A stretch of 64,000 bases of DNA from Streptomyces humidus (GCF_014649655.1 NZ_BMTL01000022.1:119866-183865); one strand, 5' to 3'; shown: positions 34,074-42,883, counted from the stretch's first letter. The notes: generated from the letters alone by a model not told the origin. Numbers and translations: made by a program.

Positions 34074-34655
34074 CTACAGACCAGGAGCGGCGAACCCGTT
34101 GAGGGCCCACAGCGCGGCCGAGTACCACAGCACCCCGATGGCGCCGAACAGGATGCCTCCGGCGGCTGGGAGCATCCAGCCCTGCAGTCGGCGGCTTCGT
34201 ACCACCAGCACCTTGGCGACGATGGCCCCGTACAACACGCAGCCGGCGACCGAGTGCATGAAGACCCGGGTGCTCGTGGTCTCCACGCCGTAGGTGCGGA
34301 CGCAGTGGAGGGCGATGGGCACAGACAGCAGGAAGGCCGCCCATCCCACCACGCGGTGCACGGTGCGGACGCGGCGGGGCGCGGCAGTGAGGGCGGGGAG
34401 CCGCCCGTACATCCAGAGGGCCAGCAGAAGTTGGACGATCGCAAGGCCGAACAGAGCTGAGCCCAGGCGGGCCTTGAGAGTGACCGCGTCGGCGCCCTGA
34501 GCGCCGAAGAGACTCGTTGTGTACTGAGGGCTGTGATGCCGGCCGGTCACCCAGATCGCCACCGCCGTAGCCACCGGCAGGGCGACGACGAGCGCGACAG
34601 CGACGGCCCGCGATGGAGTGGGCCGACGGTGGGCTCGCCGACCGTTCCTCGACAT
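34074..34655 (-). CDS. DUF6529 family membrane protein
   Basis: 193 residues with five hydrophobic segments and conserved histidines (VRTVHRVVGWAAFLLSVPIA, LHCVRTYGVE, VFMHSVAGCVLYGAIVAKVL) reminiscent of small cytochrome b561-like proteins; heme binding is only suggested. ATG 34655 or GTG 34658. The next gene upstream on the same strand is a repeat lipoprotein 34 bp away, a pairing I recall as common in actinomycetes. Base composition is less GC-biased than the surroundings. Confidence 0.75.
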   Translation of the reverse strand: MSRNGRRAHRRPTPSRAVAVALVVALPVATAVAIWVTGRHHSPQYTTSLFGAQGADAVTLKARLGSALFGLAIVQLLLALWMYGRLPALTAAPRRVRTVHRVVGWAAFLLSVPIALHCVRTYGVETTSTRVFMHSVAGCVLYGAIVAKVLVVRSRRLQGWMLPAAGGILFGAIGVLWYSAALWALNGFAAPGL

Positions 34656-34689
34656 CACGTCGACAGCCTGTTCATTCGGTCGTCACCGG

Positions 34690-35205
34690 TCAGCTCCGGT
34701 CGACCTTGTTGCCGCCGGCGTCGAGTACGTACCACTCGGCGCCGAACTGGTTGAGAGCCTGGCCGTTCGTGTCGCCCGCCTTGGAGTCTCCCGCGTAAAG
34801 GTAGAGCGGGTGCCCGTTGTAGGTGACCTGCGTCTTGCCGTCGGACCGCTTCGACGTGCCCAGCAGTTTGGACTGCGCCGAGCCGCCGGTCGACGGTGAC
34901 CCTGACGTCAGCAGCGGCGGCCAGGCCGCGGCGCACGCCCCGTTACAGGTCGAAGTCGTCGACTTGTCGGCCTCGAACAGGTACAGGGTGCGGCCCGTCC
35001 CGCTGACCAGAATGGTGCCGAGCTTGCCGGACGAGGCAGTCTTCACCATGGCCTGAGCACCGGTCGGCGTGCTGGTCGGGGTGACCTTTGACGGCGTCAC
35101 TGTCGTCGAGTTCGAGGAACCTCCGCCGCCATTGGAACACCCACTCACGGCAGCAATCGCCACAAACGCGGCCGTGCCCACGACGGCCAGGCGGAAACGC
35201 CTCAT
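34690..35205 (-). CDS. lipoprotein with secreted-repeat domains (Lipoprotein_15)
   Basis: 171 residues. Signal peptide with lipobox VSGC (Cys about 22), Gly/Ser/Thr linker, then two copies of the PF03640-type secreted repeat: GRTLYLFEADKSTTSTCNGACAAAWPPLL and HPLYLYAGDSKAGDTNGQAL with QFGAEWYVLDAGG at the end. Anchored outside the membrane; biochemical role unknown, relatives are proposed to take part in extracytoplasmic redox. Probably co-transcribed with the DUF6529 gene. Confidence 0.85.
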   Translation of the reverse strand: MRRFRLAVVGTAAFVAIAAVSGCSNGGGGSSNSTTVTPSKVTPTSTPTGAQAMVKTASSGKLGTILVSGTGRTLYLFEADKSTTSTCNGACAAAWPPLLTSGSPSTGGSAQSKLLGTSKRSDGKTQVTYNGHPLYLYAGDSKAGDTNGQALNQFGAEWYVLDAGGNKVDRS

Positions 35206-35403
35206 CACCACTCCACAATGATTGAGGCCCGATGTCTGAGGGGCCGATGAACGCATACTCGCTGATCATGGTTTCTCGGCAGTCCACGGTGCCGATGGCC
35301 GCCCCGAGATTCACTGAGATGGCGGTGAGCGGAGCGGGAGTGCGCCTCCGGGCCCACTTTGACCGCGAGAGACAGCGATGGTGAAGGCACGTCGCCGCTT
35401 GCC
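35206..35403. other. intergenic, promoter side of the lipoprotein gene
   Basis: Lower GC than average. No complete gene; contains the lipoprotein's upstream region and, rightwards, sequence leading into the integrase fragment. Confidence 0.35.
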
Positions 35404-35526
35404 GGACAGCGCTACCTGCACCCCGACGTACACAAGATCACGGCCACCGGGGCGGCGCTCTCCGCACACCTCAGCGTGCTCCGCGCACCTCGCTCGCTGC
35501 CGAGCCCGATCGTCGTGACCCGCTGA
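35404..35526 (+). pseudogene. tyrosine integrase, C-terminal fragment
   Basis: In frame to the stop at 35524-35526 the sequence reads GQRYLHPDVHKITATG, AALSAHLSVLRAPRS and a short tail. QRYLHPD is the end of the catalytic region of Streptomyces tyrosine recombinases, with the Tyr nucleophile. Upstream codons lose all similarity and no start exists, so only about 40 residues remain. It lies 100 bp from tRNA-Pro (35626), where such integrases usually sit next to their att site. Confidence 0.65.
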
Positions 35527-35572
35527 CCCCGGTCAGGGGCACCGGTCCCCGACTGGTCCCCAAGAATGATCA

Positions 35573-35606
35573 AGGGCCGGTTTCGGATTCCTCCGAAACC
35601 GGCCCT
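35573..35606 (-). terminator. terminator of the second tRNA-Pro
   Basis: Perfect 15-bp stem (35573-35587 with 35592-35606), loop TTCC, 20 bases past the tRNA 3' end. Confidence 0.85.
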
Positions 35607-35625
35607 GATGTGCGACTGTCTCCAG

Positions 35626-35699
<74 letters not shown>

Positions 35700-35810
35700 G
35701 TGCCCGCCTGACCTGGGGTTTCCCCTGGCCGAACGTGCAGGGAAACCATACCGCACTCGGGTCGGTGGTCGCGCACCCGTTTCTCCCCTCACCCGGCCGC
35801 CGGGACACCG

Positions 35811-36170
35811 TCATTCGCCGGGGGGACGCCCCAGTTCCGGGTACGCCTCCAGCAGGTGCGGCGGGGCCGCCTGCCGCCAGGAGTCGGCGAGGATGTCCCG
35901 CAGTTCGTCCTCGTCCTCCAGGGCGGACAGCCGGGCCCTCACCCAGGCGAACTGGGCCTCGTGGCCGGCGATCCAGAACTTGCCGGGCTCGGCGAGGGCC
36001 AGTTCGTCGCGTTCCTCCTTGGGGCAGCGCACGGCCAGGGAGGTCTCCTCCTCCGGCAGGGTGGCGAACATCTTCCCCGCTACCCGGAAGGTGGGCATGC
36101 TCCAGGCGGTCTTCTCCGTGGTGTCCGGCAGGGACAGGGCGATACGGCGTACGTCTTCGGCGTCCGGCAT
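35811..36170 (-). CDS. MmcQ/YjbR family protein
   Basis: 119 residues, the normal size. Family pattern: DVRRIALSLPDTTEKTAWSM at the start, TFRVAGKMFATLPEEE and the C-terminal DEDELRDILADSWRQAAPPH. The fold resembles DNA-binding domains but the role of single-domain members is unproven. ATG 36170 gives the standard start; ten more codons upstream lack similarity. Monocistronic next to tRNA-Pro. Confidence 0.85.
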   Translation of the reverse strand: MPDAEDVRRIALSLPDTTEKTAWSMPTFRVAGKMFATLPEEETSLAVRCPKEERDELALAEPGKFWIAGHEAQFAWVRARLSALEDEDELRDILADSWRQAAPPHLLEAYPELGRPPGE

Positions 36171-36516
36171 GCTCCGCACGGTAGCGGCTGCCACTGACAC
36201 CCACCCGGCCGCGCAGCCCGTCGGCCGCGCAGCCGGGGATCATGCCCGTCCGGGTCCGGCCGGCGGTGCGGTGGAGGCGTTCGGCGGGGCTGCCCGCCGT
36301 CGCGGGCAGGGCGGAGGCCTGGCGCGGCCGCGAACACGCACGCGGGCGTCCCGCTGGACCCTCGACTCGACGCGTTCGGCGCGACGGCGGCTGCCGGGCT
36401 TGTCCGGGAAGGACAGGCCCCCGACGCCTGCCCCTGCCCGTCGCCGTCCCGGGCCGCCGGACGGCGAGCCGCCCCGCGGCCGCCTCCGCAAATGAGACGG
36501 CAGCGGCGCGCAGGTC
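36171..36516. other. intergenic, 346 bp
   Basis: A hairpin CTGCCCGC-CGTC-GCGGGCAG at 36290-36309 may end LysR transcription. Several short ORFs exist in both strands but none has a ribosome site or recognisable sequence. Confidence 0.4.
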
Positions 36517-37419
36517 TCACACCCGGGCCGCCTCGCGCAGCGCCTCGAGCACCGGCCGGATCAGCGGGTGCCCCTCGGCGCCCCGGCGTACGGCGGCGAA
36601 GACGCGCCGGGTCGGCGCCACGCCGTCGACGGGGCGCACCACCACGCCGGTGAGGTCCATGCCGCGCAGCGCCGAACGCGGCACGAGCGCCACGCCCGCG
36701 TCCGCCGAGGCCAGGGCGACGACCGCGCGGAAGTCGTCCGAGGAGTGCTCCAGCCGGGGCTGGAAGCCGGCGCTCTCGCAGGCCAGGACGACCACGTCAT
36801 GGCAGGGGTTGCCGGGGTAGGGGCCGATCCAGCAGTCCTTGGCCAGCTCGGCGAGGGGGACCTCGGGAGCGTCGGCGAGCCGGTGCGTGACGGGCACCAC
36901 CGCGTCGAAGGGCTCGGCGTAGAGCGGGACGTGCGCGAGGCGCGGGTCGTCGGCGGCCGGGGCGCCGCGGTACTCGACCGCCACGGCGACGTCGACCTGC
37001 CGGTCGAGCACCATCGGCAGGCTCGCGTCGCCCTCGGCGTCCTGGACGCGGATCCTGATCCCCGGGGCGGTCCCGGCGAGCCGGGCCACCGCGGGCGCCA
37101 CGACCAGCGCGATGCCGGTCGCGAAGGCGGCCACCGTGACCGTGCCGGCCGCACCGGAGCTGTAGGCGGCCAGCTCGGCCTCGGCCCGCTCCAGCTGGGC
37201 CAGGACGGCGTGGGCGTGCGCGAGCAGGATCTCCCCGGCCGGGGTGAGCCGTACGCCCTTGGCGCCGCGCTCGACGAGCCGGTGGCCGGTCTCCTGCTCC
37301 AGGGCCGTCAGCTGCTGGGAGACCGCGGACGGGGTGAGGTACAGCGCGGCGGCAGCCGCCGTCACGGTGCGGTGGTCGGCCACCGCACGCAGGATGTGGA
37401 GCCGCCGTGCTTCGATCAT
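36517..37419 (-). CDS. LysR-family regulator
   Basis: 300 residues. HTH at about 1-60 (LHILRAVADHRTVTAAAAAL, TPSAVSQQLTALEQETGHRL) and a LysR substrate domain (about 85-295). ATG 37419 begins MIEARRLHILRAV. Lies 47 bp downstream of kbl on the same strand, in the order tdh, kbl, lysR, so it might be co-transcribed; whether it controls threonine catabolism cannot be told. Confidence 0.88.
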   Translation of the reverse strand: MIEARRLHILRAVADHRTVTAAAAALYLTPSAVSQQLTALEQETGHRLVERGAKGVRLTPAGEILLAHAHAVLAQLERAEAELAAYSSGAAGTVTVAAFATGIALVVAPAVARLAGTAPGIRIRVQDAEGDASLPMVLDRQVDVAVAVEYRGAPAADDPRLAHVPLYAEPFDAVVPVTHRLADAPEVPLAELAKDCWIGPYPGNPCHDVVVLACESAGFQPRLEHSSDDFRAVVALASADAGVALVPRSALRGMDLTGVVVRPVDGVAPTRRVFAAVRRGAEGHPLIRPVLEALREAARV

Positions 37420-37466
37420 GGGACCGATTATCGCAATATGTCCGGGCCGCTCGGACGGCCGCCGGT

Positions 37467-38678
37467 TCAGACCGCCGCCGGCTCCGTCTCCCCCAGCTCC
37501 GCCCGCGCCGCGACGAAGGCGTCCACGGCCCGGTTCACGTCGTCCGTGGAGTGCGCGGCGGACAGCTGGACGCGGATGCGCGCCTGCCCCTGCGGGACCA
37601 CCGGGTACGAGAACCCGATCACGTACACCCCGCGCTCCAGCAACAGCTCGGCCATCCGGCCCGCCTTCGCCGCGTCGCCGATCATCACGGGGGCGATGGC
37701 GTGGTCGCCGGGCAGGACGTCGAAGCCCTCGTCCGTCATCCGGCGGCGGAACAGGGCCGTGTTCTCCCGCAGGCGCACGCGCAGGTCGTCGGCCGACTCC
37801 AGCAGGTCGAGGACCTTGAGCGAGGCCGCCGCGATGACCGGGGCGAGGGTGTTGGAGAACAGGTAGGGCCGCGAGCGCTGGCGCAGCAGGGCGACGATCT
37901 CCGCGCGGGCGGCGACATAACCGCCGGACGCGCCGCCGAGCGCCTTGCCCAGGGTGCCGGTGATGATGTCGACGCGGTCCATCACGCCGTGCAGCTCGGG
38001 CGTGCCCCGGCCGCCGGGGCCGACGAAGCCGACCGCGTGCGAGTCGTCGACCATGACCATCGCGTCGTAGCGCTCGGCGAGGTCGCAGATCTCGGCGAGG
38101 GGCGCCACGTAGCCGTCCATGGAGAACACGCCGTCGGTGACGACCAGCCGGCGACGTGCGTCGGACGCGTCCTTCAACTGCCGTTCCAGGTCGGCCAGGT
38201 CGCGGTTGGCGTAGCGGAAGCGGCGGGCTTTGGACAGCCGGATGCCGTCGATGATGGAGGCGTGGTTGAGGGCGTCGGAGATGACCGCGTCCTCGGGGCC
38301 GAGGAGCGTCTCGAAGACGCCTCCGTTGGCGTCGAAGCAGGAGGAGTACAGGATCGTGTCCTCCTGGCCGAGGAAGGCCGCGAGCCGCGCCTCCAGCTCC
38401 TTGTGCACCTCCTGCGTCCCGCAGATGAAGCGCACGGACGCCATGCCGTAGCCCCAGCGGTCGAGGGCCTCGTGCGCGGCGGCGATCACCTCGGGATGGT
38501 CGGCGAGGCCGAGGTAGTTGTTGGCGCAGAAGTTGAGGACCTCGCCCGGCCGCCCGCCGGCGGTGACGGCGACGGTGGCCGACTGCGGGCTGCCGATGAC
38601 GCGCTCGGGCTTGTGCAGCCCGGCGGCGCGGATCTCGTCGAGGGTGGCGCGCAGATCGTCGCGCACGGAGTCGAACAT
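37467..38678 (-). CDS. kbl: glycine C-acetyltransferase (2-amino-3-ketobutyrate CoA ligase)
   Basis: 403 residues of the alpha-oxoamine synthase family of PLP enzymes. NFCANNYLGLADHPEVI, VRFICGTQEVHKELEARLA, DDSHAVGFVGPGGRGTPE and the Lys-containing GTLGKALGGASGGYV match Kbl. Converts 2-amino-3-ketobutyrate plus CoA to glycine and acetyl-CoA. Downstream of tdh on the same strand, the standard threonine-to-glycine operon. AGGAG lies about 7 bases before the ATG. Confidence 0.93.
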   Translation of the reverse strand: MFDSVRDDLRATLDEIRAAGLHKPERVIGSPQSATVAVTAGGRPGEVLNFCANNYLGLADHPEVIAAAHEALDRWGYGMASVRFICGTQEVHKELEARLAAFLGQEDTILYSSCFDANGGVFETLLGPEDAVISDALNHASIIDGIRLSKARRFRYANRDLADLERQLKDASDARRRLVVTDGVFSMDGYVAPLAEICDLAERYDAMVMVDDSHAVGFVGPGGRGTPELHGVMDRVDIITGTLGKALGGASGGYVAARAEIVALLRQRSRPYLFSNTLAPVIAAASLKVLDLLESADDLRVRLRENTALFRRRMTDEGFDVLPGDHAIAPVMIGDAAKAGRMAELLLERGVYVIGFSYPVVPQGQARIRVQLSAAHSTDDVNRAVDAFVAARAELGETEPAAV

Positions 38679-38694
38679 CAGGAGCTCCTAAGAC

Positions 38695-38757
38695 ATGCAG
38701 GAAACGCAGGAGGTGCGGGAAACGCGGGAGACGCGGTGAGCGCGGAAGACGCGGGTC
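38695..38757. repeat. 9-bp tandem repeat, seven units, between tdh and kbl
   Basis: Seven consecutive 9-mers close to ACGCGGGAG (ATGCAGGAA at the left edge) fill most of the 81-bp gap between tdh and kbl. Non-coding in the annotated frames. Confidence 0.8.
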
Positions 38758-38759
38758 GC

Positions 38760-39788
38760 TTACGCGGTCCAGTCGAGGATGACCTTGCCGCCGCGGCCGC
38801 TCGCCGCGTCGGCGAAGGCCGCCTCGAAGTCGCGGTGGCCGTACCGGCCGGTGATCACGGGGGCGAGGTCGAGGCCGCCCTCCAGCAGCACCGACATCGC
38901 GTACCAGGTCTCGAACATCTCCCGGCCGTAGATGCCCTTGATCGTGATCATCGAGGTGACGATCCGGGACCAGTCGACCGGGAACTCCTCGGCGGGCAGC
39001 CCCAGCATCGCGATCCGGCCGCCGTGCGTCATGTTGGCGATCATGTCGCGCATCGCCTCCGGCCTGCCGGACATCTCCAGGCCGATGTCGAAGCCCTCGC
39101 GCAGCCCCAGCTCCCGCTGCCCGTCGCCGATGGACGCCTGCGAGACGTTCAGCGCGAGACTCGCGCCGATCTTGCGGGCCAGCTCCAGCCGCTCCTCGCT
39201 GACGTCGGTGACCATGACGTTGCGGGCCCCGGCGTGCCGGGCCACGGCGGCGGCCATCAGCCCGATCGGCCCGGCGCCGGTGATCAGGACGTCCTCGCCG
39301 ACGAGCGGGAAGGACAGCGCGGTGTGCACGGCGTTGCCGAACGGGTCGAAGATCGCCGCCACGTCGAGGTCCACCGGGACCCGGTGCACCCACACGTTGG
39401 ACGCGGGCAGGGCGACGTACTCCGCGAAGGCGCCGTCGCGCCCGACGCCGAGACCGACGGTGGCCCGGCACAGGTGGCGGCGCCCGGCGAGACAGTTGCG
39501 GCACTTGCCGCACACGAGGTGCCCCTCGCCGCTGACCCGGTCCCCCACGGCGATGTCCGAGACGTCCCGGCCGGTGTCGACGACCTCGCCGACGAACTCG
39601 TGCCCGAGCACCAGCGGCGTGCTGATCGTCTGCTGCGCCCAGCCGTCCCAGGACCGGATGTGCAGGTCGGTGCCGCAGATGCCGGTGCGCAGCACCTTGA
39701 TCAGCACGTCGCCGGGGCCGACGGCGGGCTCCGGGACGTCCGCGAGCCACAGCCCGGGTTCCGCCTTCTCCTTGACGAGCGCCTTCAA
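38760..39788 (-). CDS. tdh: L-threonine 3-dehydrogenase
   Basis: 342 residues, equal to the E. coli enzyme's length. Catalytic zinc Cys in TGICGTDLHI, GHEFVGEV, structural-zinc cysteines in CGKCRNCLAGRRHLC, NAD site ITGAGPIGLMAAAVARHAG. Oxidises threonine to 2-amino-3-ketobutyrate. No ATG or GTG fits: TTG 39788 (protein start LKALVKEK) has AGGAG 8 bases upstream, so a TTG start is proposed; the open frame beyond it is poorly conserved-looking. First gene of the tdh-kbl operon. Confidence 0.92.
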   Translation of the reverse strand: MKALVKEKAEPGLWLADVPEPAVGPGDVLIKVLRTGICGTDLHIRSWDGWAQQTISTPLVLGHEFVGEVVDTGRDVSDIAVGDRVSGEGHLVCGKCRNCLAGRRHLCRATVGLGVGRDGAFAEYVALPASNVWVHRVPVDLDVAAIFDPFGNAVHTALSFPLVGEDVLITGAGPIGLMAAAVARHAGARNVMVTDVSEERLELARKIGASLALNVSQASIGDGQRELGLREGFDIGLEMSGRPEAMRDMIANMTHGGRIAMLGLPAEEFPVDWSRIVTSMITIKGIYGREMFETWYAMSVLLEGGLDLAPVITGRYGHRDFEAAFADAASGRGGKVILDWTA

Positions 39789-40078
39789 CGCAACGGCTCC
39801 TGAGGTGAGGGCCCGGGCGCGAGCAGGCCGAAGGGCCCCCGCATCCGGGAAGAGGTGTGGTTTCGTCGAGCAATCTGCCGCACTCGACCCGGCCGGGTCC
39901 ATCGAGCTTTTCTTAAGCGCCGCCACAGCTCTGCTTCACACGGGTGGCTTCGCTGCCGGGGCGGGCTTCTCGCACACCACGGTGGGCCGTGTCACCCTTG
40001 ACCGCAACCCGCACCGGGCCGGCCGGCTGACGGCCTGTCCGCGGCAGCGGCCTCGCACCGACCGATGGGGAGCCCCCG
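39789..40078. other. divergent intergenic region tdh/GPP34
   Basis: 290 bp without a gene. The AT-richer TTTTCTTAAGC near 39910 probably marks the tdh promoter side; GGGGAG before 40079 serves the GPP34 gene. No clear palindromic operator. Confidence 0.4.
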
Positions 40079-40681
40079 ATGACGACAGCACGGGATCTGA
40101 TGATCGTCGCGTTGGACGTGCCGCCCGTGCGCGATGTCGGGCAGGGGGACCTGTCGCTCGCGCTCGCGGGCGCGGAGGCGGTCGATCTGGTCAGGGCGGG
40201 GGCGTTCGTCCTGGACGGCGACCTCATCGTGCCCGGCCCGCCGACGGCGCCGCAGGACCGCCTTCTGGCCGAGGCCGAGGCCTCGTTCGTGCGGACGGAG
40301 CCGTACGAGTCGGTCGAGGACTGGCTGTGGCGGCGGGGCCGCGATCTGGCGGCCGCCTACGCCGCGCGGCTGGCGGCGGACGGGCTGGTCGTCCGGCCGC
40401 GCGGCCGGCTGCTCGCCCGGTCCGCGCCGGCCGTGCCCGTGGACTCGCCCGCGCGTCGCCGCGCGACCGCGCGCTGGGCGTCGGACGAGCCGGTCCTCGC
40501 CACGCTGGCCACGGCCGTCGGTCTGCGCGAGGAGCCGGCCGAGGGGTTTCCGGGGCCGCTGGACGACGCGGTCGTGACGGTGCTGGCGTCGGCCGGCGAC
40601 GCGCTGGCGGAACTGGAGGCCGTGCGGCAACGACGGTCCATCGAGGACGCGGGCTTCGACAACATGTGGCAGGCCCTCTGA
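40079..40681 (+). CDS. GPP34 (GOLPH3/VPS74) family protein
   Basis: 200 residues of the GPP34 family: LMIVALDVPPVRDVGQGDLS, LALAGAEAVDLVRAGAFVLD, then DRLLAEAEASFV and EPYESVEDWLWRRG. Eukaryotic relatives bind PI4P and retain glycosyltransferases at the Golgi; the bacterial role is unknown, and the protein is abundant in actinomycetes. The first strand lacks the aromatic-rich PI4P pocket as far as can be judged. Monocistronic, convergent with the GAF gene. Confidence 0.85.
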   Translation: MTTARDLMIVALDVPPVRDVGQGDLSLALAGAEAVDLVRAGAFVLDGDLIVPGPPTAPQDRLLAEAEASFVRTEPYESVEDWLWRRGRDLAAAYAARLAADGLVVRPRGRLLARSAPAVPVDSPARRRATARWASDEPVLATLATAVGLREEPAEGFPGPLDDAVVTVLASAGDALAELEAVRQRRSIEDAGFDNMWQAL

Positions 40682-40723
40682 CGCGGCCGGGTCCGCCCGC
40701 GGTCCGGGCGCGGCCTCCCGCGC

Positions 40724-41290
40724 TCACAGCGCCTGTTCGCGCTCCCGGCGGTGCAGCTGTCCCGAGAGGTCGGCGGCCGTCGCCTTGATGGTCTCCAGGC
40801 CCGCCCTGCCCCAGCGCCGGGGCGCGAGATCGGCGACGCACACGGTGCCCAGCGCCATACCGGTCGAGTCGACGAGCGGGGCGCCGAGGTAGCTGCGGAT
40901 GCCGTACTCGTCGACGACCGGGTTGCCCGCGAAGCGCGGGTAGTCGGCGACGTCCTCCAGGACCAGCGCTCTGCGCCGCACCACGACGTGCGGGCAGTAG
41001 CCGTACTCGCGGGGCAGCCGACGCCCCATCTCGGGCTTGCCTCCCCGGGCGGCCCGACCGCCCTGCGGGGTGTGCAGTCCGGCGAAGAACTGCCGTTCCT
41101 CGTCCAGGAAGTTGACCATGGCGTACGGCGCTCCGGTCACCTCGGCGAGACGGTCCGCGAAGGCGTCCAGGGCGGCCTCCGGCCATTCCCCGAGGCCGAG
41201 TCCGCGCAGCCGGCGCGCACGGGCGGGAGCCTCCTTGTCCTCCGGCGTGAGCAGCAGACGACCGGCCGGACGGGGCGGGTCGTAGCTCAT
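40724..41290 (-). CDS. GAF-domain protein downstream of the conservon
   Basis: 188 residues, almost entirely one GAF domain (about 45-180): APYAMVNFLDEERQFFAGL, CPHVVVRRRALVLEDVADYP and SYLGAPLVDSTGMALGTVCV. Cys in EYGYCPHVV and VCVAD may respond to ligands or redox. Sixty-four bases after cvnD on the same strand, so possibly the last gene of the conservon transcript; GAF proteins and P450s often follow cvnD. Confidence 0.85.
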   Translation of the reverse strand: MSYDPPRPAGRLLLTPEDKEAPARARRLRGLGLGEWPEAALDAFADRLAEVTGAPYAMVNFLDEERQFFAGLHTPQGGRAARGGKPEMGRRLPREYGYCPHVVVRRRALVLEDVADYPRFAGNPVVDEYGIRSYLGAPLVDSTGMALGTVCVADLAPRRWGRAGLETIKATAADLSGQLHRREREQAL

Positions 41291-41354
41291 GGCCGGGCTC
41301 CGTCGCTGTGGGCGTGCGTCATTCTGCGGCTCCGGGGGGCGTCGGGTGCGGGCG

Positions 41355-42023
41355 TCACATGTGGGCGCCGCGGCTCGGCTGGGGTGCGGCCGGCGCATGG
41401 GCGATGAGGTGTTTGACGAGGGTGAGCAGGGTCTGGACGCCGGAGGCGGAGATCCGCGCGTCGCAGCGCACGACGGGGACGGAGGGGTCCAGGTCGATGG
41501 CGGCGCGCACCTCCTCGGGGTCGTAGCGGTGGGATCCGTCGAACTCGTTGACGGCGACGATGAAGGCGAGCCCGCGCTCCTCGAAGAAGTCGACGGCGGC
41601 GAAGCACTCCTCCAGCCGGCGGGTGTCCGCGAGGATGACCGCGCCGAGGGCGCCCTCGGACAGCTCGTCCCACATGAACCAGAAGCGCTCCTGGCCGGGG
41701 GTGCCGAACAGGTAGAGCACATGACGGGGGTCGAGGGTGATGCGGCCGAAGTCCATGGCGACGGTCGTCTCGACCTTGTTCTCGATGCCGTCGAGGTTGT
41801 CGGTGGCGGCGCTGACGGTGGTGAGCAGCTCCTCCGTGCTGAGGGGCGCGATCTCGCTCACGGCCCCGACGAAGGTCGTCTTGCCCACCCCGAACCCGCC
41901 CGCGACCAGGATCTTCAGGGCTGTGGGAAAGGGGTCGGGGCCGGCGTCGTCGGGTCCTCCACGGGCACGGCTGTCGCCGTGCCCGTCATATGTGTCGCGG
42001 TCAGAGCTGTCGTCGTAGTCCAT
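41355..42023 (-). CDS. cvnD: conservon small GTP-binding protein (CvnD)
   Basis: 222 residues. Ras-like P-loop GGFGVGKTTF at 42-51, G3-like FGTPGQERFWFMWDEL, and NEFD as G4. About 30 acidic, disordered residues precede the domain. Works with CvnA-C as a membrane-attached G-protein-coupled-like module in streptomycetes. Start ATG lies 23 bp inside cvnC, typical of these operons. Confidence 0.92.
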   Translation of the reverse strand: MDYDDSSDRDTYDGHGDSRARGGPDDAGPDPFPTALKILVAGGFGVGKTTFVGAVSEIAPLSTEELLTTVSAATDNLDGIENKVETTVAMDFGRITLDPRHVLYLFGTPGQERFWFMWDELSEGALGAVILADTRRLEECFAAVDFFEERGLAFIVAVNEFDGSHRYDPEEVRAAIDLDPSVPVVRCDARISASGVQTLLTLVKHLIAHAPAAPQPSRGAHM

Positions 42024-42372
42024 CGAGCACTGCCTCCAGTAGGGCCCGGTCGGTGGGGGTGTGGTGGAACTCGGGGGGCTTGGTGGTCAGCGCCCCGCAG
42101 TCGAGGAGGTCGGAGAGCAGCACCTTGGTGACCGCCGCCGGCAGCTTCAGGCAGGCCGCGATCTCGGCGACCGACACAGGCGCGCCGCTCAGGTCGAGCG
42201 CCTGCGCGTGCTCGGGGCCGAGATAGCCGAGGGGGGTCGCTCCGGTGGCCCTCACCTGTGACATGAGATCCAGGGCGACGCTGGGCCTGGTCCGGCCGTT
42301 GCTGACCGTGAACGGGCGCACCAGCCGTCCGGCCGCGTCGTCGAGCCAGGGCCCGTCGCCGGCCGCCGCCAC
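42001..42372 (-). CDS. cvnC: conservon DUF742 protein (CvnC)
   Basis: 123 residues, the usual size of DUF742. RLVRPFTVSNGRTRPS is the family signature, followed by a winged-helix-like C-terminal part (SVAEIAACLKLPAAVTKVLL). The GTG start at 42372 lies two bases after the cvnB stop (TGA-gc-GTG); no ATG is available. Links CvnB/A to the GTPase by unknown means. Confidence 0.9.
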   Translation of the reverse strand: MAAAGDGPWLDDAAGRLVRPFTVSNGRTRPSVALDLMSQVRATGATPLGYLGPEHAQALDLSGAPVSVAEIAACLKLPAAVTKVLLSDLLDCGALTTKPPEFHHTPTDRALLEAVLDGLRRQL

Positions 42373-42374
42373 GC

Positions 42375-42806
42375 TCAAAGTCCCGTCACCGACGGTTCGG
42401 CATGCTGCCGGGGCGCGGTCATCAGATACGGCCGGACGCTCTTGACCAGCATCGACATCTCGTACCCGAGCACGGCCGCGTCGGCCTCGCGCCCGGCGAG
42501 CACCGCGAGACACGTGCCGGACCCGGCGGTGGTGACGAAGAGCAGCGTCGAGTCGAGCTCGACGACGACCTGCCGTACGTCCCCGCCGTCGCCGAACCGG
42601 ACGCCGGCGCTGCGGCCGAGGGAGTACAGGCCGGAGGCCAGCGCGGCCATGTGGTCGGCGCTGTCGGGGTCCAGGCCGTGGACCGACTTCACGAGTCCGT
42701 CGCAGGAGAGCAGGACCGCGCTCGTGGTGTGCGGTACGCGCTGCACGAGGCCGCTCATCAGCCAGTCGAGATCGGATGCATGGCCTGTCGGCGCATCGCT
42801 CGCCAT
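42375..42806 (-). CDS. cvnB: conservon roadblock/LC7 protein (CvnB)
   Basis: 143 residues of the roadblock/LC7 fold (DLDWLMSGLVQRVPHTTSAV, LLSCDGLVKSV, LFVTTAGSGTCLAVLAGREA), proposed to act as GTPase-activating or scaffolding partner (MglB-like). ATG 42806 chosen for the standard start. Lies 77 bp after cvnA. Confidence 0.92.
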   Translation of the reverse strand: MASDAPTGHASDLDWLMSGLVQRVPHTTSAVLLSCDGLVKSVHGLDPDSADHMAALASGLYSLGRSAGVRFGDGGDVRQVVVELDSTLLFVTTAGSGTCLAVLAGREADAAVLGYEMSMLVKSVRPYLMTAPRQHAEPSVTGL

Positions 42807-42883
42807 GGTGGATCGACTCCTTGGGGTACGAAGGTCTGCGGGAGCGCTGGGGGTGGAGGTGGGGGTGGGGATCCTCGCGGTGG

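Noticed and set aside
38695..38757. Coding insertion of tripeptide repeats
   Set aside because: The 9-mers lie between the tdh stop and the kbl start and are not in a translated frame.
37407..39803. 798-codon plus-strand open frame
   Set aside because: Antisense to kbl and tdh, composition typical of GC-rich shadow frames.
36517..39873. 1118-codon minus-strand open frame
   Set aside because: Its C-terminal 300 residues are the LysR gene; the remainder is an alternative frame of kbl and tdh, Arg/Pro-rich with no domain.
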